In this document: piece after piece, positions 25,002 through 34,078 of the stretch
How the letters are laid out: every line of letters starts with the position of its first letter
Position numbering within the stretch: position 1 is the first letter of the stretch
Origin: CAMLQK01 sp035690865
Lineage (GTDB): Bacteria > Patescibacteriota > Saccharimonadia > Saccharimonadales > UBA4665
Reading direction: 5' to 3'
Length of the DNA stretch: 64,000 nucleotides
NCBI GenBank assembly: GCA_035690865.1
Contig: DASSKE010000001.1
Coordinates: 62,001-126,000, forward strand
Translations under genes and position numbers: made by a program
The notes under the pieces: generated by a model
Database searches by the model: none
The model's input: only the letters and a program-made list of their open reading frames with translations
What the model was told of the DNA's origin: nothing

Positions 25002-25622
25002 TTACGCTTCGCTAGACTCTTCCTGCCGGATAGGCACAGGACGTAAGCGCACACCAATCTTGTATCTAATAAGAACGACGAACACCAGACAAATAGTAAG
25101 AATATAAAGAGGAAATCCGGCATGAGCGAAATCCCATGTGTCAATTGCCAGCAGGGTGATGGCTGCGCTTATTGAGCCGTACATAAAAACGCGCCAACTC
25201 TCTGTTTCTGGGTGGCTGTATGATTTTACCAAGGTCGGCACAGCAGCTAATGCGTCGGCCGCTATGCTAAAGAGGATAGCTAGCCAGCCACTGCCGGTCA
25301 GCCACCATAGCGCCAGCCCCAAGAGCGATAAGCCGCCACATATAAAGTCAAAGCGTGTGGCCTTCCATACTGATTTATTATTAACAAAAGAGCTAAGAAA
25401 AATCATTAAAGGGCCAAAGCCAACCATAAAAGTCATGAGCGCCTGGAGTATACTCACTCCGTGCCGCAACTCGGCGCCAAAAGCGATTAAAGGCGCCAGT
25501 GCCCACAAGAACCAAGTTACGCGATTTGGCCGCGTCTTGCCCTTAAGGGTATCGAAGACATAGCCGGTACTGCCGATAATATTAAATACCGCGCCTAAAA
25601 GAATAAATTTCTCACTGATCAC
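25002..25622 (-). CDS. PQ-loop/SemiSWEET-like membrane protein
   Basis: The 206 aa protein has six or seven hydrophobic helices in two halves. Each half has a similar loop: GYVFDTLKGKTRPNRVTWFLW near residue 20 and VPTLVKSYSHPETESWRVF near residue 128, which resemble the duplicated PQ-loop motif of SWEET-type and related transporters. The start is GTG at 25622. A promoter (TTGGTC-17-TATACT) in the 3' end of prfB places transcription on that GTG, so the mRNA should be leaderless. Substrate unknown; family call moderate. Confidence 0.6.
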   Translation of the reverse strand: MISEKFILLGAVFNIIGSTGYVFDTLKGKTRPNRVTWFLWALAPLIAFGAELRHGVSILQALMTFMVGFGPLMIFLSSFVNNKSVWKATRFDFICGGLSLLGLALWWLTGSGWLAILFSIAADALAAVPTLVKSYSHPETESWRVFMYGSISAAITLLAIDTWDFAHAGFPLYILTICLVFVVLIRYKIGVRLRPVPIRQEESSEA

Positions 25623-25628
25623 GTATTC

Positions 25629-25657
25629 AGTATACCTTGCGTCTTAATGCTGACCAA
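25629..25657 (-). promoter_or_regulatory. Promoter with leaderless GTG start for the gene at 25622
   Basis: Minus strand TTGGTC (25657-25652), 17-base spacer, TATACT (25634-25629), then 6 bases to GTG. The -35 and most of the spacer lie inside the prfB coding region. Confidence 0.65.
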
Positions 25658-26732
25658 GCGTGTGTTCTAGGTAGGCGTTAATAAGCGGGTCGATGCCGCC
25701 GTCGAGTACAGCTTGCACATCAGTAGTTTCATATCGCGTACGCAAATCTTTTACCTGCTTGTAGGGGTGCAGTACATAGCTGCGGATTTGGTTCCCCCAC
25801 TCTGCCGACTGGTTCGGCCCTTTGAGTTTTTGGATATTCTCTTGGTGTTGCTCCATTTGCATTTGTGCCAGCCGAGACCGCAAAATTGTCATCGCCATTT
25901 CTTTGTTCTGAAGCTGTGAGCGTTCGTTTTGAATGGCTACTGAAATGCCTGTTGGAAGATGCGTAATGCGCACGGCTGAATCAGTCGTATTCACCGACTG
26001 GCCGCCATGACCACCGCTGCGGTATACGTCAATGCGCAGGTCTTTTTCGTCGATTACCAGTTCCGCCGGATCATCTAGCCGCGGCAAAACATCCACCTTG
26101 GCAAAGCTTGTCTGACGTAAATTGTCAGCATTAAAAGGACTGAGGCGGACGAGACGGTGTACGCCGTGTTCGCCCTTGAGCCGTCCGTAGGCAAAAGGGC
26201 CATCAATTTCGAGAGTTACGCTCTTTATACCCGCTTCGTCGCCGGCCGACTCGTCAATGGTAACCACCTGCATATGATGTGACTCCGCCCAGCGGACATA
26301 CATTCGTAAAAGCATTTGCGCCCAATCCTGCGCATCCGTTCCACCTGCCCCGGCGTAAATGCTCACGATTGCGGCAGAATCATCATGCGGCCCCGAAAAA
26401 CGCAGCTCATCTTTGAGCGCTATAAAGGCATTATTTACCCCGTCGAGTTGGGTCTCGAGGTCGGCCAGCATGTCTGGATCGTCCATGTCGGCAATTTCTT
26501 TGATAGTATCAATGTCTGATTTTATCTTGCGCCAGGGTTCCAAACGACTCGTGAGCTTAGCGTGCTGCTTAGCTATTTCTTGCGCCTTGTGCGGATTGCT
26601 CCAAAAATGCGGCGAAGCCATTTTTTTAGCCAGCTCCTGCTCTTTCTCGGCCAGTTCTTCAAAATGCAATCGGCCAAGTGCGCGATAGATCTCGGTTTGA
26701 ACGGTAGCTGCTTGCTGGCTGAAGGACTCCAT
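25644..26732 (-). CDS. prfB: Peptide chain release factor 2
   Basis: RF2 reads UGA and UAA stop codons. The 362 aa protein has the stop-codon recognition tripeptide SPF in VRLSPFNADNLRQTSF and the catalytic GGQ in RSGGHGGQSVNTTDSAVRITHLP. The whole protein lies in one frame, so the programmed +1 frameshift of many prfB genes is absent. The ATG at 26732 is selected because TATAAT (26739-26744, minus strand) ends 6 bases upstream, giving a leaderless mRNA; a TTG at 26756 would precede the promoter. Presence of RF2 supports UGA being a stop in this organism. Confidence 0.95.
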   Translation of the reverse strand: MESFSQQAATVQTEIYRALGRLHFEELAEKEQELAKKMASPHFWSNPHKAQEIAKQHAKLTSRLEPWRKIKSDIDTIKEIADMDDPDMLADLETQLDGVNNAFIALKDELRFSGPHDDSAAIVSIYAGAGGTDAQDWAQMLLRMYVRWAESHHMQVVTIDESAGDEAGIKSVTLEIDGPFAYGRLKGEHGVHRLVRLSPFNADNLRQTSFAKVDVLPRLDDPAELVIDEKDLRIDVYRSGGHGGQSVNTTDSAVRITHLPTGISVAIQNERSQLQNKEMAMTILRSRLAQMQMEQHQENIQKLKGPNQSAEWGNQIRSYVLHPYKQVKDLRTRYETTDVQAVLDGGIDPLINAYLEHTLGQH

Positions 26733-26738
26733 GTCCTT

Positions 26739-26744
26739 ATTATA
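26739..26744 (-). promoter_or_regulatory. -10 hexamer giving a leaderless prfB mRNA
   Basis: A perfect TATAAT on the minus strand, separated from the prfB ATG by AAGGAC. No convincing -35 is visible. The AAGGA could act as a Shine-Dalgarno site only if transcription began further upstream. Confidence 0.5.
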
Positions 26745-26825
26745 CCCTATAGACATCGGGGGCGTTTCTGTGGAGCTGTCTTTGTTGACTTTGCGTCAAT
26801 GTTGCCGGGATGCGTAGCTGCGGTT

Positions 26826-27197
26826 CTAGTTGGAGCGGAATGCGGCAAGAGGCCTGCAGAGAAGCCGGCCCAAATCTCGAATCCACTGCCCTTTTGATGC
26901 AGATCGTTCTTGGCTCGTATTTGCTGCCGCCAGATGTACATCAGAGGTGAGCCGTGAATCTTCTTCCAAGAACCTTTCCCAATCTGGCAATTCCCGACGA
27001 TAGTAGTCAAAGATAACATCAACTGCTGCTGCCGAAGAATGCACGGCATCGGCATTAGCCTGTACGCGATCACTATGCCGATGAGCAACTTCTTGCTGGA
27101 GAAGCTCCTGTTGCTTTTGGTACACGGCAATACGCGCCTCAACATCTTGAGGGAGAGGTGGAACTTCTGAAAACGGCTTTACTTCTGGAACTATCAT
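26826..27197 (-). CDS. Hypothetical protein, 123 aa
   Basis: A soluble, helical, charged protein with a heptad-like middle (VYQKQQELLQQEVAHRH) and a Trp/Phe patch (DYYRRELPDWERFLEED). The C-terminus is basic. TATAGT about 14-20 bases before the ATG may be its -10. A second frame (27145 to 26747) is open in the same place but has less natural composition. I cannot name it, and it is the least certain gene of this length in the window. Confidence 0.45.
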   Translation of the reverse strand: MIVPEVKPFSEVPPLPQDVEARIAVYQKQQELLQQEVAHRHSDRVQANADAVHSSAAAVDVIFDYYRRELPDWERFLEEDSRLTSDVHLAAANTSQERSASKGQWIRDLGRLLCRPLAAFRSN

Positions 27198-27262
27198 ATC
27201 TGTTTTAACAAACTATAGATACGACATTACCACTTTACTATTGCAAGCGTCTATTGTAGTTT

Positions 27263-28555
27263 CTACTTTTTTGGCCAGAGAGGAGCAATTTGCGCCTGGA
27301 GTTCATCAACAAAGCTGCGTTCACAGTTGCTCAACACACCTAGGCCCCATATCTTTTCGGCAAAAAGATTCTTTGAGATATCAACAATTGCGTCCTTGGT
27401 AATTGCTTCAATACGTTCAGGCACTTTGTAGTAATCGTCAATTTGCCCGTCAAAGAAATAGCGACCGCTGTAACCGCCTGCCGTGCCAGAAACAGTCTGT
27501 GCGCTACGTTGAAAACGGCCCAGACTGTATGCTTTGGCTGCATCAATGTCGGCTTGGGCAATTTCGCCCTTAAATACATTCTGTAGCTCATAGGTAACGA
27601 TGTCGAAAAGCTCCCTGGCATTCTTGCGCGAGACTTGGGCGCCAAACCACCAGTTGCTACTCAGTTTGGTTTGGCCGTAGCCGCTGCTCATGCCATATAC
27701 GAGGCCGCGTTCCCGTGCTGTGCCTAATATTTTAGAGTACATAGTTTCGGTGAGCATGGTGTTTACCAAGCTGAGTGCGTCCGCCTCAGGATCTGTCATG
27801 CGCCGACGCATAAAGCTATCAATGTAAAAATAGGCGTTTTTAACGGTTTCGTTATGGATAAAAATTGGCTCAGACTGCGCCACAGGCTTTTCGTCTGGCA
27901 AAGCCAAACGCGTGGTGCCACGTGGTAAGTCAGTAGCTTCAAGCATCGCAAGCAGCTCTTCCTGACGTTGCGGCGTAAGCTTACCAGCAATGACAAAACG
28001 CATGTTTTTAGTGGTATGTGTGCGTTGATAGTGCGCTCGCACATCTTCAACGGTAACGTTGCTCATAAGCTTGAGACGTTCCTGGTCGGTCTTAGCCACA
28101 AAGCCAAAGTTCTCACGCAGCGCCAAGCTTAAATGCCGGAAGTGATTGTTAGATCGGGCGGTTAGCTCTTCGCGAACGTTGCCTACTTCTGCATCAAATT
28201 CGTCGCTTAAGAAAAGTGGTTTAGTAATGGCCAAAAGCATCAGCTCGATTATTCGTTGCCATTCAAAATCGGCGCATTCAGCATCATAAGTAATGTCGTA
28301 CGCACTTGTTGAAGCGTTACTGTACGCTCCGTTCCTTTCAATTTCAGCCTGAAAGATACGTGATTTAGTGTAGCGCTCGTTTGCACCAAGCAGAATATGC
28401 TCCATAAGATGGGGCGTTTCCCACTTTTTTTCTTCCACCAAGTAGTCACCAGCCCGAAAGTTGAACTCCACGCTCATGACGGTGGCATCGGGGATATGAA
28501 TCAGTAGGCCTTTGGCGCCATTTTTTAGCGTGACTTCGGTGACTGTGTGTTTCAT
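27263..28555 (-). CDS. M16 family zinc metallopeptidase
   Basis: The inverted zinc motif HxxEH is present as HLMEH (about residues 49-53), with the third ligand in the following helix region EVGNVREELTARSNNHF. The 430 aa protein holds two M16 half-domains, the second without a zinc site (about 240-430), as in processing-peptidase-like M16B enzymes. No signal peptide is seen, so it probably acts in the cytoplasm on peptides or is exported by another route. It sits 39 bases after secA on the same strand. Confidence 0.88.
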   Translation of the reverse strand: MKHTVTEVTLKNGAKGLLIHIPDATVMSVEFNFRAGDYLVEEKKWETPHLMEHILLGANERYTKSRIFQAEIERNGAYSNASTSAYDITYDAECADFEWQRIIELMLLAITKPLFLSDEFDAEVGNVREELTARSNNHFRHLSLALRENFGFVAKTDQERLKLMSNVTVEDVRAHYQRTHTTKNMRFVIAGKLTPQRQEELLAMLEATDLPRGTTRLALPDEKPVAQSEPIFIHNETVKNAYFYIDSFMRRRMTDPEADALSLVNTMLTETMYSKILGTARERGLVYGMSSGYGQTKLSSNWWFGAQVSRKNARELFDIVTYELQNVFKGEIAQADIDAAKAYSLGRFQRSAQTVSGTAGGYSGRYFFDGQIDDYYKVPERIEAITKDAIVDISKNLFAEKIWGLGVLSNCERSFVDELQAQIAPLWPKK

Positions 28556-28594
28556 GTTCGCGTTTGTTCCCTCTTTTACCTCTGTATTGGATTT

Positions 28595-31204
28595 TTATTT
28601 GCGTTTGCGTGCTTTGCTTTTACGCTGGCGCTCGGCTTTGCGAGCCTTTTTACGCGTACCTGGCTGAGCGACTTTTTTGACAGGCTCTTTCTTTTTTACA
28701 GAGCTAAAGTCGTCTTCGCTGAACTCGGTCTCGCCTTCTATAATACGGTTGGCGTTGCTGACTGAACTGTGAGCCGCGCGAGTTAGCTCGGTCTCGACCG
28801 GCCGATCAAGTGAGTCAGGGTCTACTGGCTGGGCATGGAACAGTGTGCGGATAACATCGTGGCGCATAGTGGCTTGCATATCATCAAAGAGCAGCTGAGC
28901 CTGACGGCGGTATTCTACGAGTGGGTCACGCTGGCCAACAGCCGACCAGTGAATGCCCTCACGCAAGTGGTCCATGTTCTCGAGGTGTTGCATCCAAAGA
29001 CTATCAAGTAACTGCAGATATATATCCTGCTCTACTTTGCGCATGATCTCTGGCGTAAAGGCAGTCTCGCGGGCCTCATACATTTCCATAGCTGCTTCAG
29101 TAAGCGCTTTACCAAAGGTGTCAGATGGTGAATCAAATAAACGATCGAGGGTTTCTTCGTCAAATGGGAATATCTCACGCACAATGTCTTCAAACTTGTC
29201 CGAAGTAAGCATTGGCGAGCCAACCATAGCGTCAATCTCTTCGGTAATGAGAGCCTTGATACGCTTACTGATGTCGTCGCTGTTTAGCACTTCTTTACGC
29301 ATAGCGTAAATAGCTTTGCGGTGACGGTTCATAACATCATCGTACTGCACCACGTGTTTACGCTGGTCAAAGTGGAAGCCTTCGACTTTCTTTTGAGCAC
29401 CTTCGAGGCTCTTAGAGATCATGCGGTTCTCGATGGGTGTTTCGTCGTCAACATTAAGCCGGGCCATGAGATTACCGATGCGATCCCCACCGAAGATGCG
29501 CATAAGGTCGTCTTCGGTACTTACGAAGAACTGGGTTACACCTGGGTCACCCTGGCGGCCGGAACGACCACGCAGCTGGTTGTCGATACGGCGGGACTCG
29601 TGGCGCTCAGAACCGAGTACAAACAAACCGCCAAGCTTCTTGACTTCGTCGGTAAGCACAATGTCCGTACCACGTCCAGCAATGTTAGTAGCCAAGGTTA
29701 CAGCGCCAGGCTCACCTGCCTTGGCTACGATGGCTGCTTCTCGCTCGTTGTTTTTGGCGTTGAGCACCTGGTGAGGGATACCAGCCTTGGTAAGCATGTT
29801 GCTCAGTAGCTCGTTCTTTTCGATAGAAACGGTACCAATAAGCACTGGCTGGCCCTTGGTGTGCAGCATTTGCACCTCTTTAATAATGGCCTTGAACTTA
29901 GCCTGCTCGTTTTTATATATACGGTCGGGGCGGTCAATACGAGCAACTTTGCGGTTTGAAGGAATTTCTACCACTTCGAGCTTGTAGATTTGGTGGAATT
30001 CTTCGCTTTCGGTCATTGCTGTACCGGTCATGCCGGCCAGTTTTTCGTATAGACGGAAGTAGTTCTGGAACGAAATCGTTGCCAAGGTCATGGACTCTTC
30101 TTGCACTTCTACACCTTCTTTAGCCTCGATGGCCTGGTGCAAACCTTCGTTGTAGCGACGACCCTTAAGCAAACGGCCAGTAAATTCGTCCACGATTACG
30201 ATTTCGCCTTCTTTGGTTACTACGTAATCTTTATCGCGCTTAAACAGCGCCTGGGCGCGAAGAGCCTGCTCCAGGTGGTAAATCGTGCGGATGTTTTCGG
30301 TAGCGTACAAATTATCGACGCCAAGGATCTTCTCTACTTTTTCGACGCCTTCGTCGGTAAGAATCACTGTTTTACGTTTTTCGTCTACCTCATAATGGTC
30401 ATCGCCATTAAGCTGGCGAACTACCTTAGAAAACTGTGCATACGCGTTGCCAGTGGTTACGCTTGGTGCCGAAATAATCAATGGGGTACGAGCTTCGTCA
30501 ATTAAAATAGAGTCGACCTCGTCAACGATAGCGTAATGTAGCTCGCGCATGCGCAATTGTTGCGTGTCGTGCACCATGTTGTCACGAAGATAATCAAAGC
30601 CAAACTCATTATTTGTCCCGTAGGTGATGTCAGATTCGTAGGCCTCTTGGCGGGTACAGGGCCTAAGGCGCTTCATGCGTGGATCTTCGTGATCGGTGTT
30701 TTCATACTCTGGGTCATAGCGATAAGAGTGATCGGCAACGATAACTGCCGTGGTAAGCCCCAAGAAGTGGTACACCTGCCCCATCCAACCGGCATCGCGC
30801 TGCGCCAAGTAGTCGTTTACCGTAACAACATGCACACCCTTGCCGGTAATTGCATTAAGGTACACTGGCGCTGTTGCGACCAATGTTTTACCTTCACCGG
30901 TTTTCATTTCGGCAACACTGCCTTCGTGCAAAACCATACCACCAATTAACTGCACATCGAAGTGGCGTTGGCCCAACGTGCGAGTGGCTGCTTCGCGAAC
31001 AACAGCAAACGCGTCGGGTAGTATTTTATCGAGCGACTCTTTTTCGAGGCGCTTGCGCAACTGAGCGGTTTGCTCCTTAAGCTGCTTATCTGACATCTTT
31101 TTATATGTGTCAGCTAAGTCATTGATAACTCGAACCCGTTTGCGGAGACGCTTGATGGTCTTGGCCTGTGGGTCACCTAATACTTTCTTCCAGGCAATAT
31201 TCAT
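28595..31204 (-). CDS. secA: Preprotein translocase ATPase SecA
   Basis: SecA drives protein export through SecYEG. Walker A is MKTGEGKTLVATAP, the DEAD-like Walker B is AIVDEVDSILIDEARTPLI, and the second motor domain shows LATNIAGRGTDIVL and RGRSGRQGDPG. The ATG at 31204 (MNIAWKKVLGDPQ) has AAGGA upstream; a further upstream ATG adds 31 residues with no family match. At 869 aa it is full length, but the C-terminal zinc-binding Cys motif is missing and replaced by a highly basic tail (about 30 residues, mostly Lys/Arg). Confidence 0.96.
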   Translation of the reverse strand: MNIAWKKVLGDPQAKTIKRLRKRVRVINDLADTYKKMSDKQLKEQTAQLRKRLEKESLDKILPDAFAVVREAATRTLGQRHFDVQLIGGMVLHEGSVAEMKTGEGKTLVATAPVYLNAITGKGVHVVTVNDYLAQRDAGWMGQVYHFLGLTTAVIVADHSYRYDPEYENTDHEDPRMKRLRPCTRQEAYESDITYGTNNEFGFDYLRDNMVHDTQQLRMRELHYAIVDEVDSILIDEARTPLIISAPSVTTGNAYAQFSKVVRQLNGDDHYEVDEKRKTVILTDEGVEKVEKILGVDNLYATENIRTIYHLEQALRAQALFKRDKDYVVTKEGEIVIVDEFTGRLLKGRRYNEGLHQAIEAKEGVEVQEESMTLATISFQNYFRLYEKLAGMTGTAMTESEEFHQIYKLEVVEIPSNRKVARIDRPDRIYKNEQAKFKAIIKEVQMLHTKGQPVLIGTVSIEKNELLSNMLTKAGIPHQVLNAKNNEREAAIVAKAGEPGAVTLATNIAGRGTDIVLTDEVKKLGGLFVLGSERHESRRIDNQLRGRSGRQGDPGVTQFFVSTEDDLMRIFGGDRIGNLMARLNVDDETPIENRMISKSLEGAQKKVEGFHFDQRKHVVQYDDVMNRHRKAIYAMRKEVLNSDDISKRIKALITEEIDAMVGSPMLTSDKFEDIVREIFPFDEETLDRLFDSPSDTFGKALTEAAMEMYEARETAFTPEIMRKVEQDIYLQLLDSLWMQHLENMDHLREGIHWSAVGQRDPLVEYRRQAQLLFDDMQATMRHDVIRTLFHAQPVDPDSLDRPVETELTRAAHSSVSNANRIIEGETEFSEDDFSSVKKKEPVKKVAQPGTRKKARKAERQRKSKARKRK

Positions 31205-31359
31205 GGCAATTTCGTCCTTATTCTCCCTTTGCTTCAATCGGCATATTGATTTATTGTAACGCCTTATCGAAGAGAACGCGAGCATTTTTTCTCGCATTTC
31301 TACAGCGTACCCTCAGCTTGGCATTATCCGAGTCGTTCGCAGCTTGTTTTGTGCCTGTT

Positions 31360-31728
31360 TTATGCCTGTGCCGGCTGGCGCTTCAGGCGAGCAATGACGC
31401 GCTGGTGAAGGCGCGGGTTGCCGTGTGTGGCTTTGTACTTCTTGAAGGCCGCGCGTAACTTGGCCTCGGTAATATCTACGGCGGCAAAGATATTCATGGT
31501 GCCTTCTTTGAGGGTGATTTGTTCGTGAGGCAATGTGGCCACAACTTCGCAAATACATTCTTTGCCACCCTTTTTATTTGTTTCTTTAAGGAGTACGTGG
31601 ACATGGAGGCTTTGGCGGCTGGCAGGCGGTACAAATCGGTCGAGATTACCGATCTTCCTTGTAACGTATTTGCGCAAGTCATCACCGACCTGCATGTGCA
31701 CCCCGCTGATTTCCAGTTGTTGGATCAT
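31360..31728 (-). CDS. raiA: Ribosome hibernation/stress protein of the RaiA/HPF family (short form)
   Basis: The 122 aa protein has the S30AE/HPF core: IQQLEISGVHMQVGDDLRKYVTRKIGNLDRF, then HVHVLLKETNKKGGKECICEVVATLP and NIFAAVDITEAKLRAAFKKYK. It has no long-HPF dimerisation domain, so it probably binds the 30S subunit to silence or protect single 70S ribosomes. A perfect AGGAGG (31735-31740) lies 6 bases before the ATG at 31728, which fixes the start. It follows serS by 17 bases. Confidence 0.92.
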   Translation of the reverse strand: MIQQLEISGVHMQVGDDLRKYVTRKIGNLDRFVPPASRQSLHVHVLLKETNKKGGKECICEVVATLPHEQITLKEGTMNIFAAVDITEAKLRAAFKKYKATHGNPRLHQRVIARLKRQPAQA

Positions 31729-31745
31729 ATGCACCCTCCTTTTAG

Positions 31746-33047
31746 TTATATCTGCTCTTGCCCGCCCATGTAAGGACGAAGCACGGTTGGAATAACAATG
31801 TGTCCATCGGCCGTTTGGTAGTTCTCGACAATGGCGGCCATGTTGCGGCTCAATGCGAACGCGGTTGCGTCGTTGGTATGCACAAGCTGCACATCCCCGC
31901 CGCTCGTTTTGCGATAGCGGGTCTTGAGGTCGCGCGCCTGGTAATCGGTCATGTAATCGGCAGTGTGGGTCTCGCGGTATTTTTGCTGGCCGGGGAACCA
32001 TACCTCGATATCGAAACCGCTGGCATTCGGTTTTCCGATATCTGCGGTACATTTTTGGAGCACTTGATACGGTAAGCCAAGTTGCTGCATAAGATGCTCC
32101 TGGATAGCCAACGCAAAGCGATGTTCTTCTACGCCCGCTTCGGCAGTGCTGAAAATCTCCATTTCGAGCTTATCAAACTGATGCAACCGGAAGATCCCTT
32201 CGGTGTCCTTACCGTAGGTTCCAGCTTCGCGGCGGAAACTTGAGCTATAACCGATGTAACGAACGGGAAGTTCTTCTTCTGGCAGAATCTCATTCCAGTA
32301 CATTGTGCAGAGCGTATGTTCGGCACTGGCGTTGAGCCACAAATCGTCGCCCTCAAGCTTATAGGTAACTTCGGCGGCGTTAAGGCGGGCAGAAGCAACG
32401 TACGGTTCGGTACGCAGCACTGCCGGCGGAATTATTGGCGTAAAAGGCTTGGCCGGAATACTAAGGCCGTTCTGCTCAATAAGCTTTTGGAGCACTTTTT
32501 CGTCACCCAATGTGTCCATTACAAATTGCACAATGGCAAATTGCATCCGAACCAGGCCACCTTTTAGATACGCAAACCGGCTGCCAGCAATCTTTGCAGC
32601 TCGCTCTTTGTCGATAAGATCGCGCGGTTCCAGAATTTCCCAGTGGTTTTTTGGCGTAAAGTCAAAAACAGGTTTTTCGCCCACGGTCCGCGCTACAACA
32701 TTTTCATCTTCGGTGCTGCCCACCGGCACATCGGCGAGCGGCATGTTTGGCACGGCACGAAGCAGATCACTATAGCGCTGCTCTACCGGTTCAAGCTCGG
32801 TCTCTAATGCGGCCAGCTTGGTTTTAAAACCTTTTCCCAGCTCGATATCTTCTGGTGACGGCTTGCCCTTTTTAAGCTTGGCGGCTAGTTCGTTGCGCTC
32901 GGAACGAATACCCTCAATGTGGGTTACCAGTTCGCGGCGGCGGGTATCAAGCTGAAGGAGCTCGTCAATATCTACCGGATAGCCTTTTTGGGCAGCGGCT
33001 TCGGTCACGCCAGCTGCATTGTCTCTAATGTATTGAATATCTAACAT
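31746..33047 (-). CDS. serS: Seryl-tRNA synthetase
   Basis: A class II synthetase that charges tRNA-Ser (and tRNA-Sec where present). The N-terminal long coiled-coil arm that grips the tRNA spans about residues 27-100 (TRRRELVTHIEGIRSERNELAAKLKKG). Motif 2 is FRREAGTYGKDTEGIFRLHQFDK and the C-terminal catalytic part includes DYQARDLKTRYR. Length 433 aa is normal. The transcript probably begins about 97 bases upstream at an extended -10 and continues into raiA. Confidence 0.95.
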   Translation of the reverse strand: MLDIQYIRDNAAGVTEAAAQKGYPVDIDELLQLDTRRRELVTHIEGIRSERNELAAKLKKGKPSPEDIELGKGFKTKLAALETELEPVEQRYSDLLRAVPNMPLADVPVGSTEDENVVARTVGEKPVFDFTPKNHWEILEPRDLIDKERAAKIAGSRFAYLKGGLVRMQFAIVQFVMDTLGDEKVLQKLIEQNGLSIPAKPFTPIIPPAVLRTEPYVASARLNAAEVTYKLEGDDLWLNASAEHTLCTMYWNEILPEEELPVRYIGYSSSFRREAGTYGKDTEGIFRLHQFDKLEMEIFSTAEAGVEEHRFALAIQEHLMQQLGLPYQVLQKCTADIGKPNASGFDIEVWFPGQQKYRETHTADYMTDYQARDLKTRYRKTSGGDVQLVHTNDATAFALSRNMAAIVENYQTADGHIVIPTVLRPYMGGQEQI

Positions 33048-33150
33048 ATCTAGTCCTTGTGGTATTTATCGGTGGCGTGTGGTGCAAAACGCATAAAACT
33101 GCGCGATGAGGAGCGCGAGGACTTTTGATAATACTTCATCATATACGTTT

Positions 33151-33159
33151 ATTATAACA
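33151..33159 (-). promoter_or_regulatory. Extended -10 upstream of serS
   Basis: Minus strand TGT-TATAAT, about 104 bases before the serS ATG. It gives a leader near 97 bases, long for this genome. I see no T-box specifier structure in it. Confidence 0.5.
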
Positions 33160-33161
33160 CT

Positions 33162-33191
33162 TTGACCACCAAATACGTGTGGTATCATAAT
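33162..33191 (+). promoter_or_regulatory. Possible promoter of the four-gene kinase-like cluster
   Basis: TTGACC (33162-33167), 18-base spacer, CATAAT (33186-33191). The transcript would start near 33198 and carry GGAGGG 10 bases before the ATG at 33238. It is divergent from the serS promoter and they nearly touch. Confidence 0.45.
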
Positions 33192-33237
33192 TTAAGTTTC
33201 ACATTATGTTCGGGGATTAACCTGGAGGGTACATCGG

Positions 33238-34074
33238 ATGAGCAATCTGCCTTTTATCAAACTAGGACGCGGAGCACAGTTCCATTCATTTGACATGCAT
33301 AATGGCCGTGTCCTGAAGATTCCGCTTACCGAGGCCGAGACATTTGCTGTTGCTAAGCAACGGCACAACGTTATTCACGGAACGCTCGAAGAAATTGCCA
33401 CACTGGATGTTCGCGTGCAGACATTCATGAACAGTAAGGCGCGCATTCCGGCCATGGTTGACCACCAATTCCTTAACCCCGCCCCTTTCTTAGCACTGCT
33501 CGGGAATCCCCAGGTGCTTAACAGCAACACCCTTCTCCCCGAAGATACTCCCTTTAAAAAATGGGGGCCGGGCCGCGTGGTATATACACAAGACAAGCTT
33601 GATATTGTTAAGCATTGGCTGGCATATTTACGTGACCAATCAAATATTTCGACGCGCGATAAAAAGCGATTTACAAAGCTCATAGAAGACTACATCCAGC
33701 ACGTTTACTCGCTTTGGGAATACGGCTATGGCGAGTACGTTTTTAAACTCGGCGATATGGGATTAGACGCTAAAGGACGTTTGCGGACAGTTGACTTGGG
33801 CGAGTTTACCAGCGATAGCACTTTCCTGGAACGCGCGCTCGAAGAGCGCTGGTGGCAAGATAACATCAACCCCCACAAAACCGACTTCCCTAAGATGCCG
33901 GGTGAACTGGAGCCGCTATACGTTCAGCTTATGAGTGACGCGCTGACTCCAGCAGAGCTCGCCAAGCGCTGGCGCACTAAGCACGAGTGTACAATGTGTA
34001 ATTCCGAAACGACCACCATTGCTGCTTTTGTTTCGACTACAGTGAGTGAAATTGATTACATTGACCGGTTATAA
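33238..34074 (+). CDS. Kinase-fold-like protein, type A, copy 1
   Basis: The 278 aa protein is the first of four related neighbours. I infer a protein-kinase-like fold from ordered motifs shared by all four: a Gly-rich loop (GRGAQFHSF, residues 10-18), a lysine in beta 3 (RVLKIPL, K27), a hinge-like VYTQD (116-119), a catalytic-loop-like WEYGYGEYVFKLGDMG with K170 and D173, and a metal-site aspartate in VDLGEF (D186, E189). The HRD aspartate is missing and D173 takes the place of the usual Asn. Only type A copies have a C-terminal HxCxxC (KHECTMC). Substrate and function unknown; a pseudokinase or small-molecule kinase is possible. Confidence 0.6.
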   Translation: MSNLPFIKLGRGAQFHSFDMHNGRVLKIPLTEAETFAVAKQRHNVIHGTLEEIATLDVRVQTFMNSKARIPAMVDHQFLNPAPFLALLGNPQVLNSNTLLPEDTPFKKWGPGRVVYTQDKLDIVKHWLAYLRDQSNISTRDKKRFTKLIEDYIQHVYSLWEYGYGEYVFKLGDMGLDAKGRLRTVDLGEFTSDSTFLERALEERWWQDNINPHKTDFPKMPGELEPLYVQLMSDALTPAELAKRWRTKHECTMCNSETTTIAAFVSTTVSEIDYIDRL

Positions 34075-34078
34075 ACAT

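Noticed and set aside
25644..26732. Programmed frameshift in prfB
   Set aside because: The whole protein is in one frame from the start to GGQ and beyond, with no early in-frame stop.
26747..27145. Alternative minus-strand frame inside the 26826-27197 region
   Set aside because: Composition is rich in Arg, Leu and Cys without domains, and it runs into the prfB promoter; the other frame has a better start and helical character.
33060..33150. T-box or riboswitch in the serS leader
   Set aside because: The leader of about 97 bases is too short and lacks a T-box sequence and terminator/antiterminator pair.
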